DNA from: Pectinophora gossypiella
Taxonomy: Eukaryota; Arthropoda; Insecta; Lepidoptera; Gelechiidae
Length of the DNA: 64,000 bases
Assembly: GCF_024362695.1 (NCBI RefSeq)
Contig: NW_026063245.1
Location: 461,501 to 525,500 of the forward strand
Direction of reading: 5' to 3'
Part shown: in pieces, positions 44,726 through 55,355 of the stretch
How the letters are laid out: every line of letters starts with the position of its first letter
How positions within the stretch are numbered: position 1 is the first letter of the stretch
Made by a program: the position numbers and the translations under genes
Notes under the pieces: generated by a model
Databases searched by the model: none
Seen by the model: only the letters and a program-made list of their open reading frames with translations
What the model was told of the DNA's origin: nothing

Positions 44726-46228
44726 TTACTCACAATCGAAGAATGCGGCACACGTCTCGGGGCACCATTCGCCGCGCCACGGCACCATATATTGTGCCGC
44801 CGCCTGGGTGATCTTGCCGTACCCGCCGCTGAGAAGCTTCAGCTCGTACCGGCCACTCGGCAGCACCTTGACGACCTTGTATGGGCCGCGCATCCCCGGG
44901 TCTAATTTTCCTGTTGACTGGGAATATTTAATTACAAAAACAAGGTCATTAATTTGGAACACTCGGGGTGCACGCCTGTTTCGATTAGCGTACTCGTCTT
45001 GCTTGGCCTGATTGTCTCGAAGAAGTCGGCGAGATCTATCTCTTGCGATTTCTCGCAAGGTTTCTCGATTAGGCCTGATGTTGTCAGCTGCCACGTCTCG
45101 TACCAATGCCTGTATGACTGGAGTGGTGGCCTCGGTACCAATCAGGAGATTAAGTGCAGAGTTCTGGGTGGTTTTCTGTTTGGTTACATTGAGTACTAAC
45201 TGCAACCTCCACAACACCTCCGACCAGGACGATTTCTTGTGGTTGACTTCTATACGAACCATATTAAGTACTGTTCGCACATACCTCTCAACCTGGCCAT
45301 TGGCATGGTGCATTTCCGGTGTGATGGTGTGTACCTCGCAACCCAAACCGTTTATCCACGTGGTGAATTCGTTTGCTTCGAACATTCGCCCTTTGTCAGC
45401 AACCAAAAGCTTTGGAACACCAAACAACGAAACCGCCTGGGTGATTGCCCGCTTCAGCTCGACCACATCCTGACGACTCATGGGGTAGAGCAGTGTGAAC
45501 TTCGTAAAAGCGTCCACCAAAATGAGGATAAACTTGTGACCGTCAGACGGAGGTAAAGGGCCTAAAGCATCCACGTGCACGGTGCTGAAGGGCTCACCTG
45601 GTTTCTCCCATGACGTGATGTTCTGAAGTGGCGCTCGTGGTACTCGCTTCATGGAGATACATACCAGACAGTGTGCAATGTATTTCTGGACAAACTGGCG
45701 GAGTCCAGGGAACCAGAAGTGCTTCATGATGAGATCCAGGGTTTTGTCAGCTCCTATATGCTCATGCTCGTCATGAAACACTCTGAGAAGGCTCAACCTG
45801 TGTCCCTTGGGGATGTAGCAGAGGAGTCTTGTTTCTTGACCGACGGGAGTGTAACGGTAGTACAGCATGTCGTTCTGAACCACGTACCGACTGGGATCCA
45901 GCTCTCCCTCCTGTAGCTTCTGCATGAGAGTCTTGGTGTCATCATCAGCCGCTTGAGCTATTTGGGCCCAGGTGCGGGGCCTTGAAACCTGGTTAACCTG
46001 AGCTGTTGGATTGCGGCTTAAGTAATCGGCGTGTGGGATCATAGTTCCTTTGCGGTACTCGATGGTGAAGTCGAAATCCTGGAGGTAGATCCACCATCGA
46101 GCTACGCGAGGTAGCAAGTCCTTTCTCCGCTCAGTCGACTTCAGGGCGTTACAATCAGTAACAACAACAAACCTCATTCCCACGAGGTAATGTCTGAAAT
46201 GCTGCAGAGCCACCACTGACCACTGCAA
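44726..46228 (-). CDS. Gypsy pol, RNase H end and integrase (frame-broken part)
   Basis: A 500-codon frame. The first ~75 residues are the rest of RNase H (FRHYLVGMRFVVVTDCNALK and IPHADYLSRNP). The integrase zinc-binding HHCC motif uses H152/H157, C187 and C190. The catalytic core has D220 (HVDALGPL), D278 (LVADKGR) and E314 (ANGQVERY), with 35 residues between the second D and the E as in retroviral-type integrases. The C-terminus has RVFQINDLVFVIK and RGPYKVVKVLPSGRYELKLL, a GPY/F-type module. It lacks its own natural start. The true frame comes from the upstream ORF, from which it is separated by the 7-bp duplication at 46212-46225. Confidence 0.9.
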   Translation of the reverse strand: MQWSVVALQHFRHYLVGMRFVVVTDCNALKSTERRKDLLPRVARWWIYLQDFDFTIEYRKGTMIPHADYLSRNPTAQVNQVSRPRTWAQIAQAADDDTKTLMQKLQEGELDPSRYVVQNDMLYYRYTPVGQETRLLCYIPKGHRLSLLRVFHDEHEHIGADKTLDLIMKHFWFPGLRQFVQKYIAHCLVCISMKRVPRAPLQNITSWEKPGEPFSTVHVDALGPLPPSDGHKFILILVDAFTKFTLLYPMSRQDVVELKRAITQAVSLFGVPKLLVADKGRMFEANEFTTWINGLGCEVHTITPEMHHANGQVERYVRTVLNMVRIEVNHKKSSWSEVLWRLQLVLNVTKQKTTQNSALNLLIGTEATTPVIQALVRDVAADNIRPNRETLREIARDRSRRLLRDNQAKQDEYANRNRRAPRVFQINDLVFVIKYSQSTGKLDPGMRGPYKVVKVLPSGRYELKLLSGGYGKITQAAAQYMVPWRGEWCPETCAAFFDCE

Positions 46229-47543
46229 GCGTTTCGAGCTCGTAGGAATGATACTTGCTTTCTGCGCCCTGAGTCACCTTGCTGAAGTAAGCGACTACGT
46301 GTTTTTTCCCGTCATCATGGGTTTGTAAAAGAACCGCCCCATAACCAGCACTGCTTGCGTCTGAGTGCACTTCAGTTGGAAGCTTGGGATCGAATATTGC
46401 AAGGACCGGTGCACCTGTTAAGTGTTTGACGAGACTCTGGCGCACCTCTTCCTGCTCGGGGCCCCAATTAAATTCCACACCCTTCTTAGTTAAGTGGGAA
46501 ATACATGCGGTCTTATTTGCATAATCCTTTATGTACCGGCGGAAGTAACCCGCGAGGCCAAGAAATTGGCGAACTTGTCTAACATTGTCTGGGGGAGATG
46601 AATTAGCCAGAGCTTCAACTTTTCGAGGACTCGGTCTCACCTGACCCTCACTGATAACTCGACCTAGATATTCGACTTCTGTCGCAAGGAATGTGCATTT
46701 ACGCAAGTTTATCGAAAATCCGGCTTCAGTCAGCGTCCGTAAGACTTTTTGCAAAAGCTCAATGCCCTCAGAAACTGAGTTACTAAGGAGAAGAACGTCG
46801 TCTACGTACACTAGTACTTTCCCGCTGTCTATTAATTCGCGTAAAGTGTCATTAATTATTCGTTGGTACACGATATTGGCTAAGCCAAACGGCATCTTCA
46901 AATATTCGAAGTGGTCCTCGGGTGTCACGAATCCGGTGAGGTGGATACACTCCTCTTTGATTGGGATCTGATGGAACCCCGTGGCCATATCGAGGCTAGT
47001 AAAATATTTGTAACTACCTAGCCGATCGATATGGTCATCGATCAAAGGAAGAGGGTATCTGTCCTTGATAGTAACTCGATTTAAAGCCCTAAAATCGACA
47101 CAAAGCCTGTCCGATCCATCGCGTTTCTTAACCAGTATGATCGGGCTTGCGTATTGAGATTGAGACCTACGAATCACACCCTTGTCTAAAAGATCTTTCG
47201 TAATTTCCCGCACTTTGAGTTTCTCTTGGTAAGAGAGTTTGTACGGCCTATATACCACAGGATCGGAACTTGTTAATTTTATGTCCATTTCGCCCGTCTT
47301 AACAGTAGTCGCGGCCGTTCCGGAAATCAAGAACTCGGAAAATTCATTAATTACCTTCATCAAAGCTTCGCGTTCATCGCCCTGAAGTTGAGTGTTTATC
47401 TCGATGCCATCATTAACCTTAACAGCGTTGACGCATAGAGGCGCATCAGAGGAATGAGTCAAATACTGTGCATCTTTGGTTCGAACATACATCACCCCTT
47501 TTCGGTTCAGTATGTCCGTACCAATTATGATGGACGTATTCAT
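46155..47543 (-). CDS. Gypsy pol, protease end, reverse transcriptase and RNase H start
   Basis: 462 codons. Residues 1-20 are the end of the protease (IIIGTDIL). Reverse transcriptase follows with YASPIILVKKRDGSDRLCVD, RYPLPLIDDHIDRLG, FTSLDMATGFHQIPI and the catalytic YVDD at 246-249. In KMPFGLANIVYQRII about two residues are missing compared with the usual GLxNAPxxFQR pattern, perhaps a small in-frame loss. RNase H begins at about 385 with D395 (EVHSDASSAGYGAVLLQ). The frame leaves the conserved sequence after YELETLAVV, where a 7-base duplication shifts it. It overlaps the gag frame by 98 bases in a different frame. Confidence 0.9.
   Translation of the reverse strand: MNTSIIIGTDILNRKGVMYVRTKDAQYLTHSSDAPLCVNAVKVNDGIEINTQLQGDEREALMKVINEFSEFLISGTAATTVKTGEMDIKLTSSDPVVYRPYKLSYQEKLKVREITKDLLDKGVIRRSQSQYASPIILVKKRDGSDRLCVDFRALNRVTIKDRYPLPLIDDHIDRLGSYKYFTSLDMATGFHQIPIKEECIHLTGFVTPEDHFEYLKMPFGLANIVYQRIINDTLRELIDSGKVLVYVDDVLLLSNSVSEGIELLQKVLRTLTEAGFSINLRKCTFLATEVEYLGRVISEGQVRPSPRKVEALANSSPPDNVRQVRQFLGLAGYFRRYIKDYANKTACISHLTKKGVEFNWGPEQEEVRQSLVKHLTGAPVLAIFDPKLPTEVHSDASSAGYGAVLLQTHDDGKKHVVAYFSKVTQGAESKYHSYELETLAVVSGGSAAFQTLPRGNEVCCCY
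46212..46225 (-). other. 7-bp tandem duplication causing a frameshift in RNase H
   Basis: ACCACTG occurs twice in a row on the plus strand. One copy accounts for the shift between the two pol frames. Confidence 0.8.
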
Positions 47544-49146
47544 ACAAGATGAGGGTACGACTACTAGCTCTGCTTCGATTTTTGAGTTCGATTGTAGTGG
47601 TAACGTATGAGTTAGACACTATTTCCTTATCGCTGATACCTTTTAATACACAGCGTCTAGGTTTTGGTTGACAAGGCAAGTGCCTAAGAACGTCTGCAGA
47701 GATAAGGGAAATGTTCAATGCGCCGCTGTCAATGAGTACGTCCATTGGTACCCCTTCAACTACCGCAGTCGTTATATCATTGTTAGGGTGAGACGACCGA
47801 TCAACACACAAATTAACCCTATGGGGATTACGGGACTCTGATCGTGCCTTGGCGAAACACTTGGCTTCAGTATGCCCCGGTTTTTTACAAAATGTGCAAC
47901 TGGCACTGGAAGTACTGGGTTTGGAGGAAGGTGCAGGGTCAGATGCAGTCGTAGATCTCTTAGTACAATCGCGACTCATGTGACCTTTCAAGCCACACGT
48001 AAAACACTTAGTAGACGATCGGTTCGGATGACTTTGATTAAATCGCTTCTTAGGTAAGACCTGAGAACGCGCATCTTGTTTGTTCTTGTTTGGTTTAACA
48101 TAGATCGACAGAAATTGAACCAAACTTTCAGGGGTCAGCGCTGCATTAGCAGCCGCTGCGCGTACTTGAGGGCTGTCGATACCGCGAATGACTATGAGCG
48201 TTCTCAGTTCATCACTAAGACCCTGAACTACCCTTAAACGCAAAAGTGTCCGTCGAGCATACTCCGCATACGTACTATACTGATCTGACGTCGTTTTCAT
48301 GGTTTCAAATAAAATGTTGGCAAAATCAAGTTTACTGGGGCATAGCGGTTTGAATTCCCTTTTGAAATTTGACCACGTCCTGTCGTTGGTGACCCACTCA
48401 GATAACCATACTTTTGCATCGCCTTTGAGGCATGATGCGACGCGTGATAGACACTCATGGTCGGACCAACCATTAGTGTCTCTGGCGCGGTCCACCTCAT
48501 CACACCAGGTCTCGATACTATTAATAGCGGGATCAAAATTGGACACAAAGTAATTGTGTGACCTAACAGGCTGTACGGACTTAATTACTTCAACTAAAGC
48601 CTGTGCGAGGGTGGACGCCTCAGAGCGCTGAGCGGTTGACACGATAGATATGCCGCGAACGTTAGAGTCATTATTTGGAATCGGAGTATTCTCCGACGGT
48701 GGTGCTACATTTGATTCGTTACATGACGTTGACGACCTAAGCGCGGTAGTCACCCTCGAGTTAGATAACCGAGCCTCTAACGGTGGAGTATGTCGTGATA
48801 TGCTACGATTGCGTGAACGCTGGCGGTCGTCTACTGGACGGCGACTTCGGCTACGGCCGGAACGCGAGCGACGACGAGTACGTGAACGGCGACTAGTACG
48901 AGAACGGCGCGAACTTACACTACGAGAACGACTTCGCAACATACGTGTCGAACACTGATGACGCGAACGATCACCGCGGGATGGGCTACGCAGCCTTCTT
49001 AATATCCGTTTAAAATATTCCCATGATCGCGATCTACTTCGCGAACGGTCACGCGATCTGCTTGAATAACGGCGACGACGCCTTGAGCGAGAACGCGAGC
49101 CATTTTGTGATCGCGTTCCCGAGCGATTACGAGATCTAATCCGCAT
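47446..49146 (-). CDS. Gypsy gag-protease with an RS-rich N-terminus
   Basis: A 566-codon frame. Residues 1-125 are dominated by arginine-serine dipeptides, like the RS domain of splicing proteins. The gag core is at about 195-350 (WCDEVDRARD, WLSEWVTNDRTWSNFKREF). Two CCHC knuckles lie at 381-394 (CFTCGLKGHMSRDC) and 417-430 (CTFCKKPGHTEAKC). The protease active site is LIDSGA at 471-476. After about residue 522 the frame departs from conserved protease sequence because of one extra base in a CAAAAATCG run. The following protease residues are in the next ORF's frame. The stop is therefore an artefact of that shift. Confidence 0.9.
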   Translation of the reverse strand: MRIRSRNRSGTRSQNGSRSRSRRRRRYSSRSRDRSRSRSRSWEYFKRILRRLRSPSRGDRSRHQCSTRMLRSRSRSVSSRRSRTSRRSRTRRRSRSGRSRSRRPVDDRQRSRNRSISRHTPPLEARLSNSRVTTALRSSTSCNESNVAPPSENTPIPNNDSNVRGISIVSTAQRSEASTLAQALVEVIKSVQPVRSHNYFVSNFDPAINSIETWCDEVDRARDTNGWSDHECLSRVASCLKGDAKVWLSEWVTNDRTWSNFKREFKPLCPSKLDFANILFETMKTTSDQYSTYAEYARRTLLRLRVVQGLSDELRTLIVIRGIDSPQVRAAAANAALTPESLVQFLSIYVKPNKNKQDARSQVLPKKRFNQSHPNRSSTKCFTCGLKGHMSRDCTKRSTTASDPAPSSKPSTSSASCTFCKKPGHTEAKCFAKARSESRNPHRVNLCVDRSSHPNNDITTAVVEGVPMDVLIDSGALNISLISADVLRHLPCQPKPRRCVLKGISDKEIVSNSYVTTTIELKNRSRASSRTLILYEYVHHNWYGHTEPKRGDVCSNQRCTVFDSFL

Positions 49147-49301
49147 GGCGGGTGTATGAGAAATGACGTAATAAAATCAGAAAAAAAAGGTTTCACGAAA
49201 ACAACAACAACAAAAATAAATTGTGAGAAAAAGATATCAAAAAGATGTGGGTAGATTTGTTTCTTATATGGGCGTTAACAAGTCCTTTATCCCACTTCTG
49301 A

Positions 49302-49645
49302 TCTTAGGATCAAAAGTGAAATAAAAATAAAAAAAAATAATCAAACAAAAACCCTAATCTCTTTATTTAACATTTTAAAACAATCTTCACAAATTACTCG
49401 AGAAACGTCACAACCCACTTTCATAGAACATAACTTTACAAATAAATAAAGAAAATTATGAAAATAACAATTTACAAAACAAAACAAAATGGCTCACGTG
49501 ACCCGGATTACGTAACACACTACAGTCCTCTTAAGCTGTGTACGTCGCAGGCGCTCGCAGAGAAATGAAAAAGTTTCACCGGTCTCGACGCCTTATATAG
49601 GGTCGGTGGTTTCTGAGGTTTAGTGCTTCGGGGGTACAACTAATA
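49302..49645 (-). repeat. 5' LTR (minus-strand element)
   Basis: Promoter-like TATATAAGG (plus about 49591-49599) upstream of AATAAA (plus 49362-49367) in transcription order. Differs from the other LTR by one base and an A-run length. Confidence 0.9.
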
Positions 49646-50030
49646 ATATAATATCATTTTTAAGTATGGTTATCTTGCAGTGAACCAATTATAATCCTCT
49701 AAATGTTTTAAGTGTTATCTTGAATAAGTTATGTCTCTTGTCTACCAATGGTGTAGATGACCTCTGTGATATCGAGTACTACTGTCTCATAGGTACTTCT
49801 TGATGAACAGGGTAAACGTGAAGTGCTTCTGTCATCTAATTATCTGAACTTGTCAAATTATTTCTATGTTTATTATTTATTTTTCTATGCCTTTCTGCGG
49901 TTATATTTCACTGGTTCTCTTCGTTTTATTATAAAACGGCTCTTTTCATTCCCTGACAGTAAGTTATCAGCCGCAACATAAGTCAAGATCACGAATTAGG
50001 AAAAGAAACAAAGGAGAATGGGCGAATCTG
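49646..50030. other. Unassigned AT-rich stretch
   Basis: No gene seen. Confidence 0.4.
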
Positions 50031-51662
50031 GTCCAAGAACCTCCACTGATGAGACTTATATGTAATGAAAGCTTATGCTTTCTCTATGAATCTGGCAAAG
50101 TTCTATCAGATTCTGTCCCGGGGTTCTTTTTTTACGGCCATGTTTGTCCTGGCTAAAAATGTGATAAAATACAGTGGGAGCTAAAATCGGCTCAAGATTT
50201 GTTGCTGGATAACTAAGTCTACATAAATAATTATGTATCATATTGTATATCATTTTAAAGAGGATCTTTTCCAGAATCCGAAACATAAAAAAAAAACAAA
50301 AAAAAATCTTTTTGTAAGCGAATTATAGTCAATTTATATCTGCAGCGCCATTGTTTCTCGGTAGCTAAGTTCAAGTTTCATGCCTTTTACCCCTTCCAAA
50401 AGTATCTTACCGATTTTTTTTATATTGCTTCCGGAATTTGATCTGAGTGATAATAACAAGAAAAATAAATAAACACCTCTCCGATAGAGACCGGCTAAGC
50501 TATTGCCTATTGCAAGAAATCGTCATCATTAGCAAGTCATTACGGTATTGCATATTATAAGCTTATCAGCAACTTGGAACTTGGTCCAAGAACCTCCACT
50601 GGTGAGACTTGCATGTAATGATAGCTTATACTTGTCCTATGATTCTGGCAAAGTTCTATCAAACTCTGCCCTAGGGTTTTTTTACGGCCATGTTTGTCCT
50701 GAGTGTACAGTAGTGGACTGCAAAATCACCTCAGGATTTGTTGTCGAAAAACTATTTAACAAATCTATATACATAATTATATATCATAATGTATATCAAT
50801 TTTAAAGGGGAAGGTTATCAGAATCAGAAACACAAATAAAAAAAATGCATTATGTAAACGACTTTTAGCCAACTCACGTTCGTAGCACCATTTTTCTCAG
50901 CAGCTACGTACGAGTTTCGCGCCTTCCAACCTTTCCAAAGGAGCCTAATCATTTTTTTCCTTCTTCTGATATTGCATTCTTAACCTGACAAGTGACAACA
51001 AAGAAAAAAAAAATTAAAAAAAAAAAAATAGATACCATTCCGATAGAGGCCGCGTAAGCTATGGACCTATTGCAAGATAACGTACTCAAAGGCTAGTCAT
51101 TATAATCCAACAGACGTAACATGATTAGAATGCGGCGGGACGGAAATGTAGTACATCGCCTTATGCGAAAGAGACGAAATATGTGTCTCTTTAACACTAA
51201 CAGTATACAGCTTAGTACGAGAGAAACAAGAAATAAGTCATTCTAATCAAGATGCAATACAATGACTCTATTGTATACAAAAGAAACACATTTATTAAAC
51301 AAGTTCAGGCAATAACTGGTGCAAAAGGCGGCTTTATTGCCAAGGTAGCAATTACTACCAGGCAACCTTACGTTTACGATACGTTTGTTGTACCATTCGG
51401 CATTGTTTATAAGACAATATATAAGCCTGGATTAATAAAACAAGATTGTGGTGAAAGAAAACATACTACATTTGCGTCCTCCCGCATTCTAATCATGTTA
51501 CGTCTGTTGGATTATAATGACTAGCGTTTGAGTACGTTATCTTGCAATAGGTCCATAGCTTACGCGGCCTCTATCGGAATGGTATCTATTTTATTTCTTG
51601 TTGTTGTCACTTAGTCTTGTCAGGTTAAGAATGCAATATCAGAAGAAGGAAATAAAATTTTT

Positions 51663-52076
51663 AACAAAAAAAAAACCGACTTCAAACGCAAAACTAAAAA
51701 GCAATAAATAAATTTACTTCGCACAAAGTAATTAGTACGTATTTTCAATTAGTTAATTATTTTATAAATCTGAAGCCGGTGCCAAGGAAATGCTACAACG
51801 AAGTACCGATTCATATATTTTTCAATACTGATTGTTTTGTAATTTTTTGTTTGACATTGTTTTGTAATTGCTTTGATATAGGTATTAAACAATATTTTGT
51901 GTACATAGTAATTTGATATTGTAGTAGGTTTGTTGTAGCATTTACTTGGCACCGACTTCAGAATTATAAAATAATTAACTAATTGAAAATACGTACTAAT
52001 TACTTTGTGCGAAGTAAATTTATTTATTGCTTTTTAGTTTTGCGTTTGAAGTCGGTTTTTTTTTGTTAAAAATTTT
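51663..52076. mobile_element. Palindromic MITE-like element, ~150-bp arms
   Basis: Left arm (AAACCGACTTCAAACGCAAA, GTAATTAGTACGTATTTTCA) and right arm (TGAAAATACGTACTAATTAC, TTTGCGTTTGAAGTCGGTTT) mirror each other closely, with a core of about 120 bases. A TTAA flanks each end (51661-51664 and about 52067-52070), which could be a duplication. Confidence 0.7.
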
Positions 52077-52225
52077 ATTTTATTTTACGATTTTAAGTGA
52101 TGGTTAGGTTAGGTTAGCAAGATGCAGCCGAGCAAGGATGCAGACAGACAGATTTTCTGATTTATATTCATATATAATAATATAATATATTATTAGTAGT
52201 GATCACAATTATTATTGATGAACAT

Positions 52226-52299
52226 GTTTACACACACACACTCACACACGCGCTAACGCACACGAGCACACGCGCACGTACACACGCACACACACAGAC

Positions 52300-52365
<66 letters not shown>

Positions 52366-52420
52366 ACACACGCACACACACACACATGTGTATGTGTACA
52401 TACACACATGTGGTTGTCAG
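52226..52420. repeat. (CA)n microsatellite with (CG)n core
   Basis: Long CACACA runs interrupted by CGCG and CACG. Open frames in it are repeat artefacts. Confidence 0.95.
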
Positions 52421-52463
52421 TGGAAGCTGCTATCATACACACTCACGCATACATATAGATACA

Positions 52464-53250
52464 GTAGATTTCGCGTGGTTCGCTCGCTGCTAAAGCAGCT
52501 CGCGTGTCCTGTTTATTCGAAACTGTCCCTCTTCGTATGGCGGCCATCTTGTTTTTCCGCCACTTTGTTCTTTTTCACCGGCGACAGAATTTGACCAAGA
52601 TTTAAATGGGTGTCGTGGAAACAAACAAAATCCAGGTGCAATAGGTTTGCCAGGCCGTAGGATGTCTCCCTGATTGGGAGCAGTTTTCTTAAATCGGGAA
52701 GTATTTCCATACTTAACATGACGATCCGACCACAACCCCGATATATATTTTATATCCCGAGACATTTTCTGAAAAAACAAAATTGGCGGCCATCTTGTTT
52801 TTCCGCCATTTTGTTTTTTTTTACGCGCTATGGAATTTGACCAAGATTTAAATAAGTGCTCTGAAAGAAATATTGGTTCACGTGCGATAGTTTTGCCAGG
52901 CCGTAGAGTATCTCTCTGATGCGGAGCAGTTTTTGGTGATCAGAAAGTATTTCCGTACTCTACATGACGTTTTGAGTAAGCGCCCCATACATTATTTTTA
53001 CCCAAACGGGCTTCTTCCAAAATCGACAAAATTTTGTATGGCGGCCATCTTTTTTTTCCGCCATTTTGTTTTTTTGCACCGGCGATTGGATTTGATCAAG
53101 ATTTAAATACGTTTCGTGAAAGAAAAATTGCTCCAGGTTGTATAGTTTTGCCAGGCCATAGGGTATCTCCCTGATGCTGACCAGTTTTCGAAGGCCGGGA
53201 AGTTTTCCCGAAGCCTAAAGATCGATCCGATCAATATGACTTTACAAACG
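52464..53250 (-). repeat. Reverse-oriented units of the ~252-bp satellite family
   Basis: The terminal block appears inverted at 52468-52510 (GCTGC-TAAA-GCAGC hairpin and CGCGTGGTTCGCTCGC), then about two and a half units with GGCGGCCATCTTGTTTTTCC, TTTGACCAAGATTTAAAT and CCTGATGCGGAGCAG-like phrases. The 3' terminal tetranucleotide here is CTAC instead of CTAG. Confidence 0.85.
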
Positions 53251-53412
53251 CACTAGTCGCTCCTACGATTTTTGAAAATTCCCCTCGATTTCTCTGGTCT
53301 TCCATCATCAGATCCTGACTTCCTTGACATGGGACCCCCTTGGGTATATCTCCTTTCAAACAAAAAAAGAATTATCAAAATCGGTTCATATACGACGAAG
53401 ATATGCCCGAAC

Positions 53413-53418
<6 letters not shown>

Positions 53419-53468
<50 letters not shown>
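53419..53468 (+). repeat. Long A-run
   Basis: About 50 A's in a row before TATACGGTCGAATTGAGAAC. It may be a retroelement tail or an assembly-sensitive homopolymer. Confidence 0.9.
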
Positions 53469-53472
<4 letters not shown>

Positions 53473-54440
53473 CGGTCGAATTGAGAACCTCCTCCTTTTT
53501 TGAAGTCGGTAAAAATGATTGGGCTTCTTTGGAAAGGTTGGAAGGCGCGAAACTCGTACGTAGCTGCTGAGAAAAATGGTGCTACGGACGTGAGTTGGCT
53601 AAAAGTCGTTTACATACTTAATGCATTTTTTTATTTGTGTTTCTGATTCTGATAACCTTCCCCTTTAAAATTGATATACATTATGATATATAATTATGTA
53701 TATAGATTTGTTAAATAGTTTTTCGACAACAAATCCTGAGGTGATTTTGCAGTCCACTACTGTACACTCAGGACAAACATGGCCGTAAAAAAACCCTAGG
53801 GCAGAGTTTGATAGAACTTTGCCAGAATCATAGGACAAGTATAAGCTATCATTACATGCAAGTCTCACCAGTGGAGGTTCTTGGAACAAGTTCCAAGTTG
53901 CTGATAAGCTTATAATATGCAATACCGTAATGACTTGCTAATGATGACGATTTCTTGCAATAGGCAATAGCTTAGCCGGTCTCTATCGGAGAGGTGTTTA
54001 TTTATTTTTCTTGTTATTATCACTCAGATCAAATTCCGGAAGCAATATAAAAAAAATCGGTAAGATACTTTTGGAAGGGGTAAAAGGCATGAAACTTGAA
54101 CTTAGCTACCGAGAAACAATGGCGCTGCAGATATAAATTGACTATAATTCGTTTACAAAAAGATTTTTTTTTGTTTTTTTTTTATGTTTCGGATTCTGGA
54201 AAAGATCCTCTTTAAAATGATATACAATATGATACATAATTATTTATGTAGACTTAGTTATCCAGCAACAAATCTTGAGTCGATTTTAGCTCCCACTGTA
54301 TTTTATCACATTTTTAGCCAGGACAAACATGGCCGTAAAAAAAGAACCCCGGGACAGAATCTGATAGAACTTTGCCAGAATCATAGGGAAAGCATAAGCT
54401 TTCATTACATATAAGTCTCATCAGTGGAGGTTCTTGGACC

Positions 54441-55355
54441 AAGTTTCATACAAAAGTGCCCATTGTCATTTAATTTTTTTTTTTTGAAAACGCGGTAATC
54501 AGGGACTGAAGACAAGGCTTAGGCCTATTTTGATCGTGATTTTCGAATATTAAATTACTAAAGTCAAGACTGTATGGACTATACAGATCTTTGCCTGCCT
54601 TATATAAGGCGAATTTAAACAACAACAACATCGGAATAAAGTATAACTTTTAAATCACTGTTATAACACGAACACGATACAATTTTAATATTATTATTAT
54701 TTCTGTTAATAAAACTAGTTACTTTTATTTTATTACTAATAAGTACCGACTTAAGTTACTCCTTCGAATGTTAGGATTTTAACCTCAAAAAAAGTAATTA
54801 GTTTTCGACAATAAAAGGAATAAAATTGAATTGATCATAATTATATCTTCTCTTGTTTTAGTAGATGGATAATGTTAAGACTTACCAGTTTAATCCACAT
54901 TTTGTTTTATCAAAAAGAACTTACGCTCGTCGTCATCCACATTTTTTCTTTGGTACTGTTTCTAGCTTTTTTAAAGAAAAAAGCACTTGATTATGTAAGT
55001 AACAGATTTTTCGCACTACAAAAATCATGTTTTTGTGTTAAATATTAGTTTTCAATTAGTTTAAAATAATACTGTTTATTTACGGAGGCGAAGTGACGCG
55101 CCGGTGCACAAAAACCGTAATGACTTTAGTTGATAGCTGCGTTTAGGAAGCGGGAAACTAACTTTTTTTTAGCTTTGGATATGAGCTTTGAAAATTGTGA
55201 CGATGCTGGAGCATAAGACGTAGACTATACTGTTAAATACCTCTCGAACAAGGAGCGAGTATAATTGCATGTAACATCCTTTTTCAGTGAGCGGTCAACA
55301 AATAAGTTGAAAGATATTTGTTGACCACAGTAATCTGACTTTAATTTATTAATTA
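54441..55355. other. Unassigned AT-rich stretch
   Basis: No gene seen. There is a perfect 14-base palindrome GCCTTATATAAGGC at 54597-54610. Confidence 0.4.

Larger units (their letters stand above)
43494..49645 (-). mobile_element. Ty3/gypsy LTR retrotransposon, nearly complete
   Basis: The LTRs at 43494-43838 and 49302-49645 are the same apart from one substitution and one A in a run. Minus-strand order is LTR, gag-protease, reverse transcriptase/RNase H, integrase, about 890 bases of non-coding sequence, a purine tract (AGGAGAGG, about 43843-43850) and LTR. Both LTRs have TATATAAGG and AATAAA. A four-base ATAT may be the target duplication. Two frame breaks (a one-base change in an A-run in protease and a 7-bp duplication in RNase H) disable this copy. 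They arose on a very young element. Confidence 0.92.
51656..53512. mobile_element. 1.86-kb composite insertion with CCGACTTCAAA ends
   Basis: It interrupts the right arm of the foldback between GAAGAAGGAAA and AAAATGATTGGGC, which are adjacent (inverted) in the left arm at about 50950-50970. It begins near AAAAAACCGACTTCAAA and ends TTTTTTGAAGTCGGT, giving short inverted ends. Inside are a MITE-like palindrome, a CA-repeat, reversed satellite units and a poly-A run. No coding gene. Confidence 0.65.
50031..54440. repeat. Foldback structure with ~1.1-kb inverted arms
   Basis: The left arm is 50031-51152. The right arm is 51478-51655 plus 53513-54440, inverted, with an insertion (51656-53512) between its two parts. 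Each arm is itself two diverged units of about 540 bases (each with GTCCAAGAACCTCCACTG, TTACGGCCATGTTTGTCCTG and CCGATAGAG(A/G)CCG). The central loop is 51153-51477. Matching small open frames occur in both arms (50056-50286 with 54184-54414, and 50548-50805 with 53665-53922). They follow from the duplication and do not look like genes. Tandem subrepeats inside long inverted arms are the classic foldback layout. Confidence 0.8.

Noticed and set aside
50056..50805. Small frames matched in 53665-54414
   Set aside because: They mirror the foldback arms. They include no recognisable domain and sit inside duplicated non-coding sequence.
52101..52117. GGTTAGGTTAGGTTAG, insect telomere-type repeat
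   Set aside because: Only three units next to a MITE edge, too short to claim an interstitial telomere.
52199..52594. 131-codon frame rich in His-Thr
   Set aside because: It is a translation of the CA microsatellite.
54597..54610. Perfect palindrome GCCTTATATAAGGC
   Set aside because: A single short palindrome in AT-rich DNA with no neighbouring gene to control.
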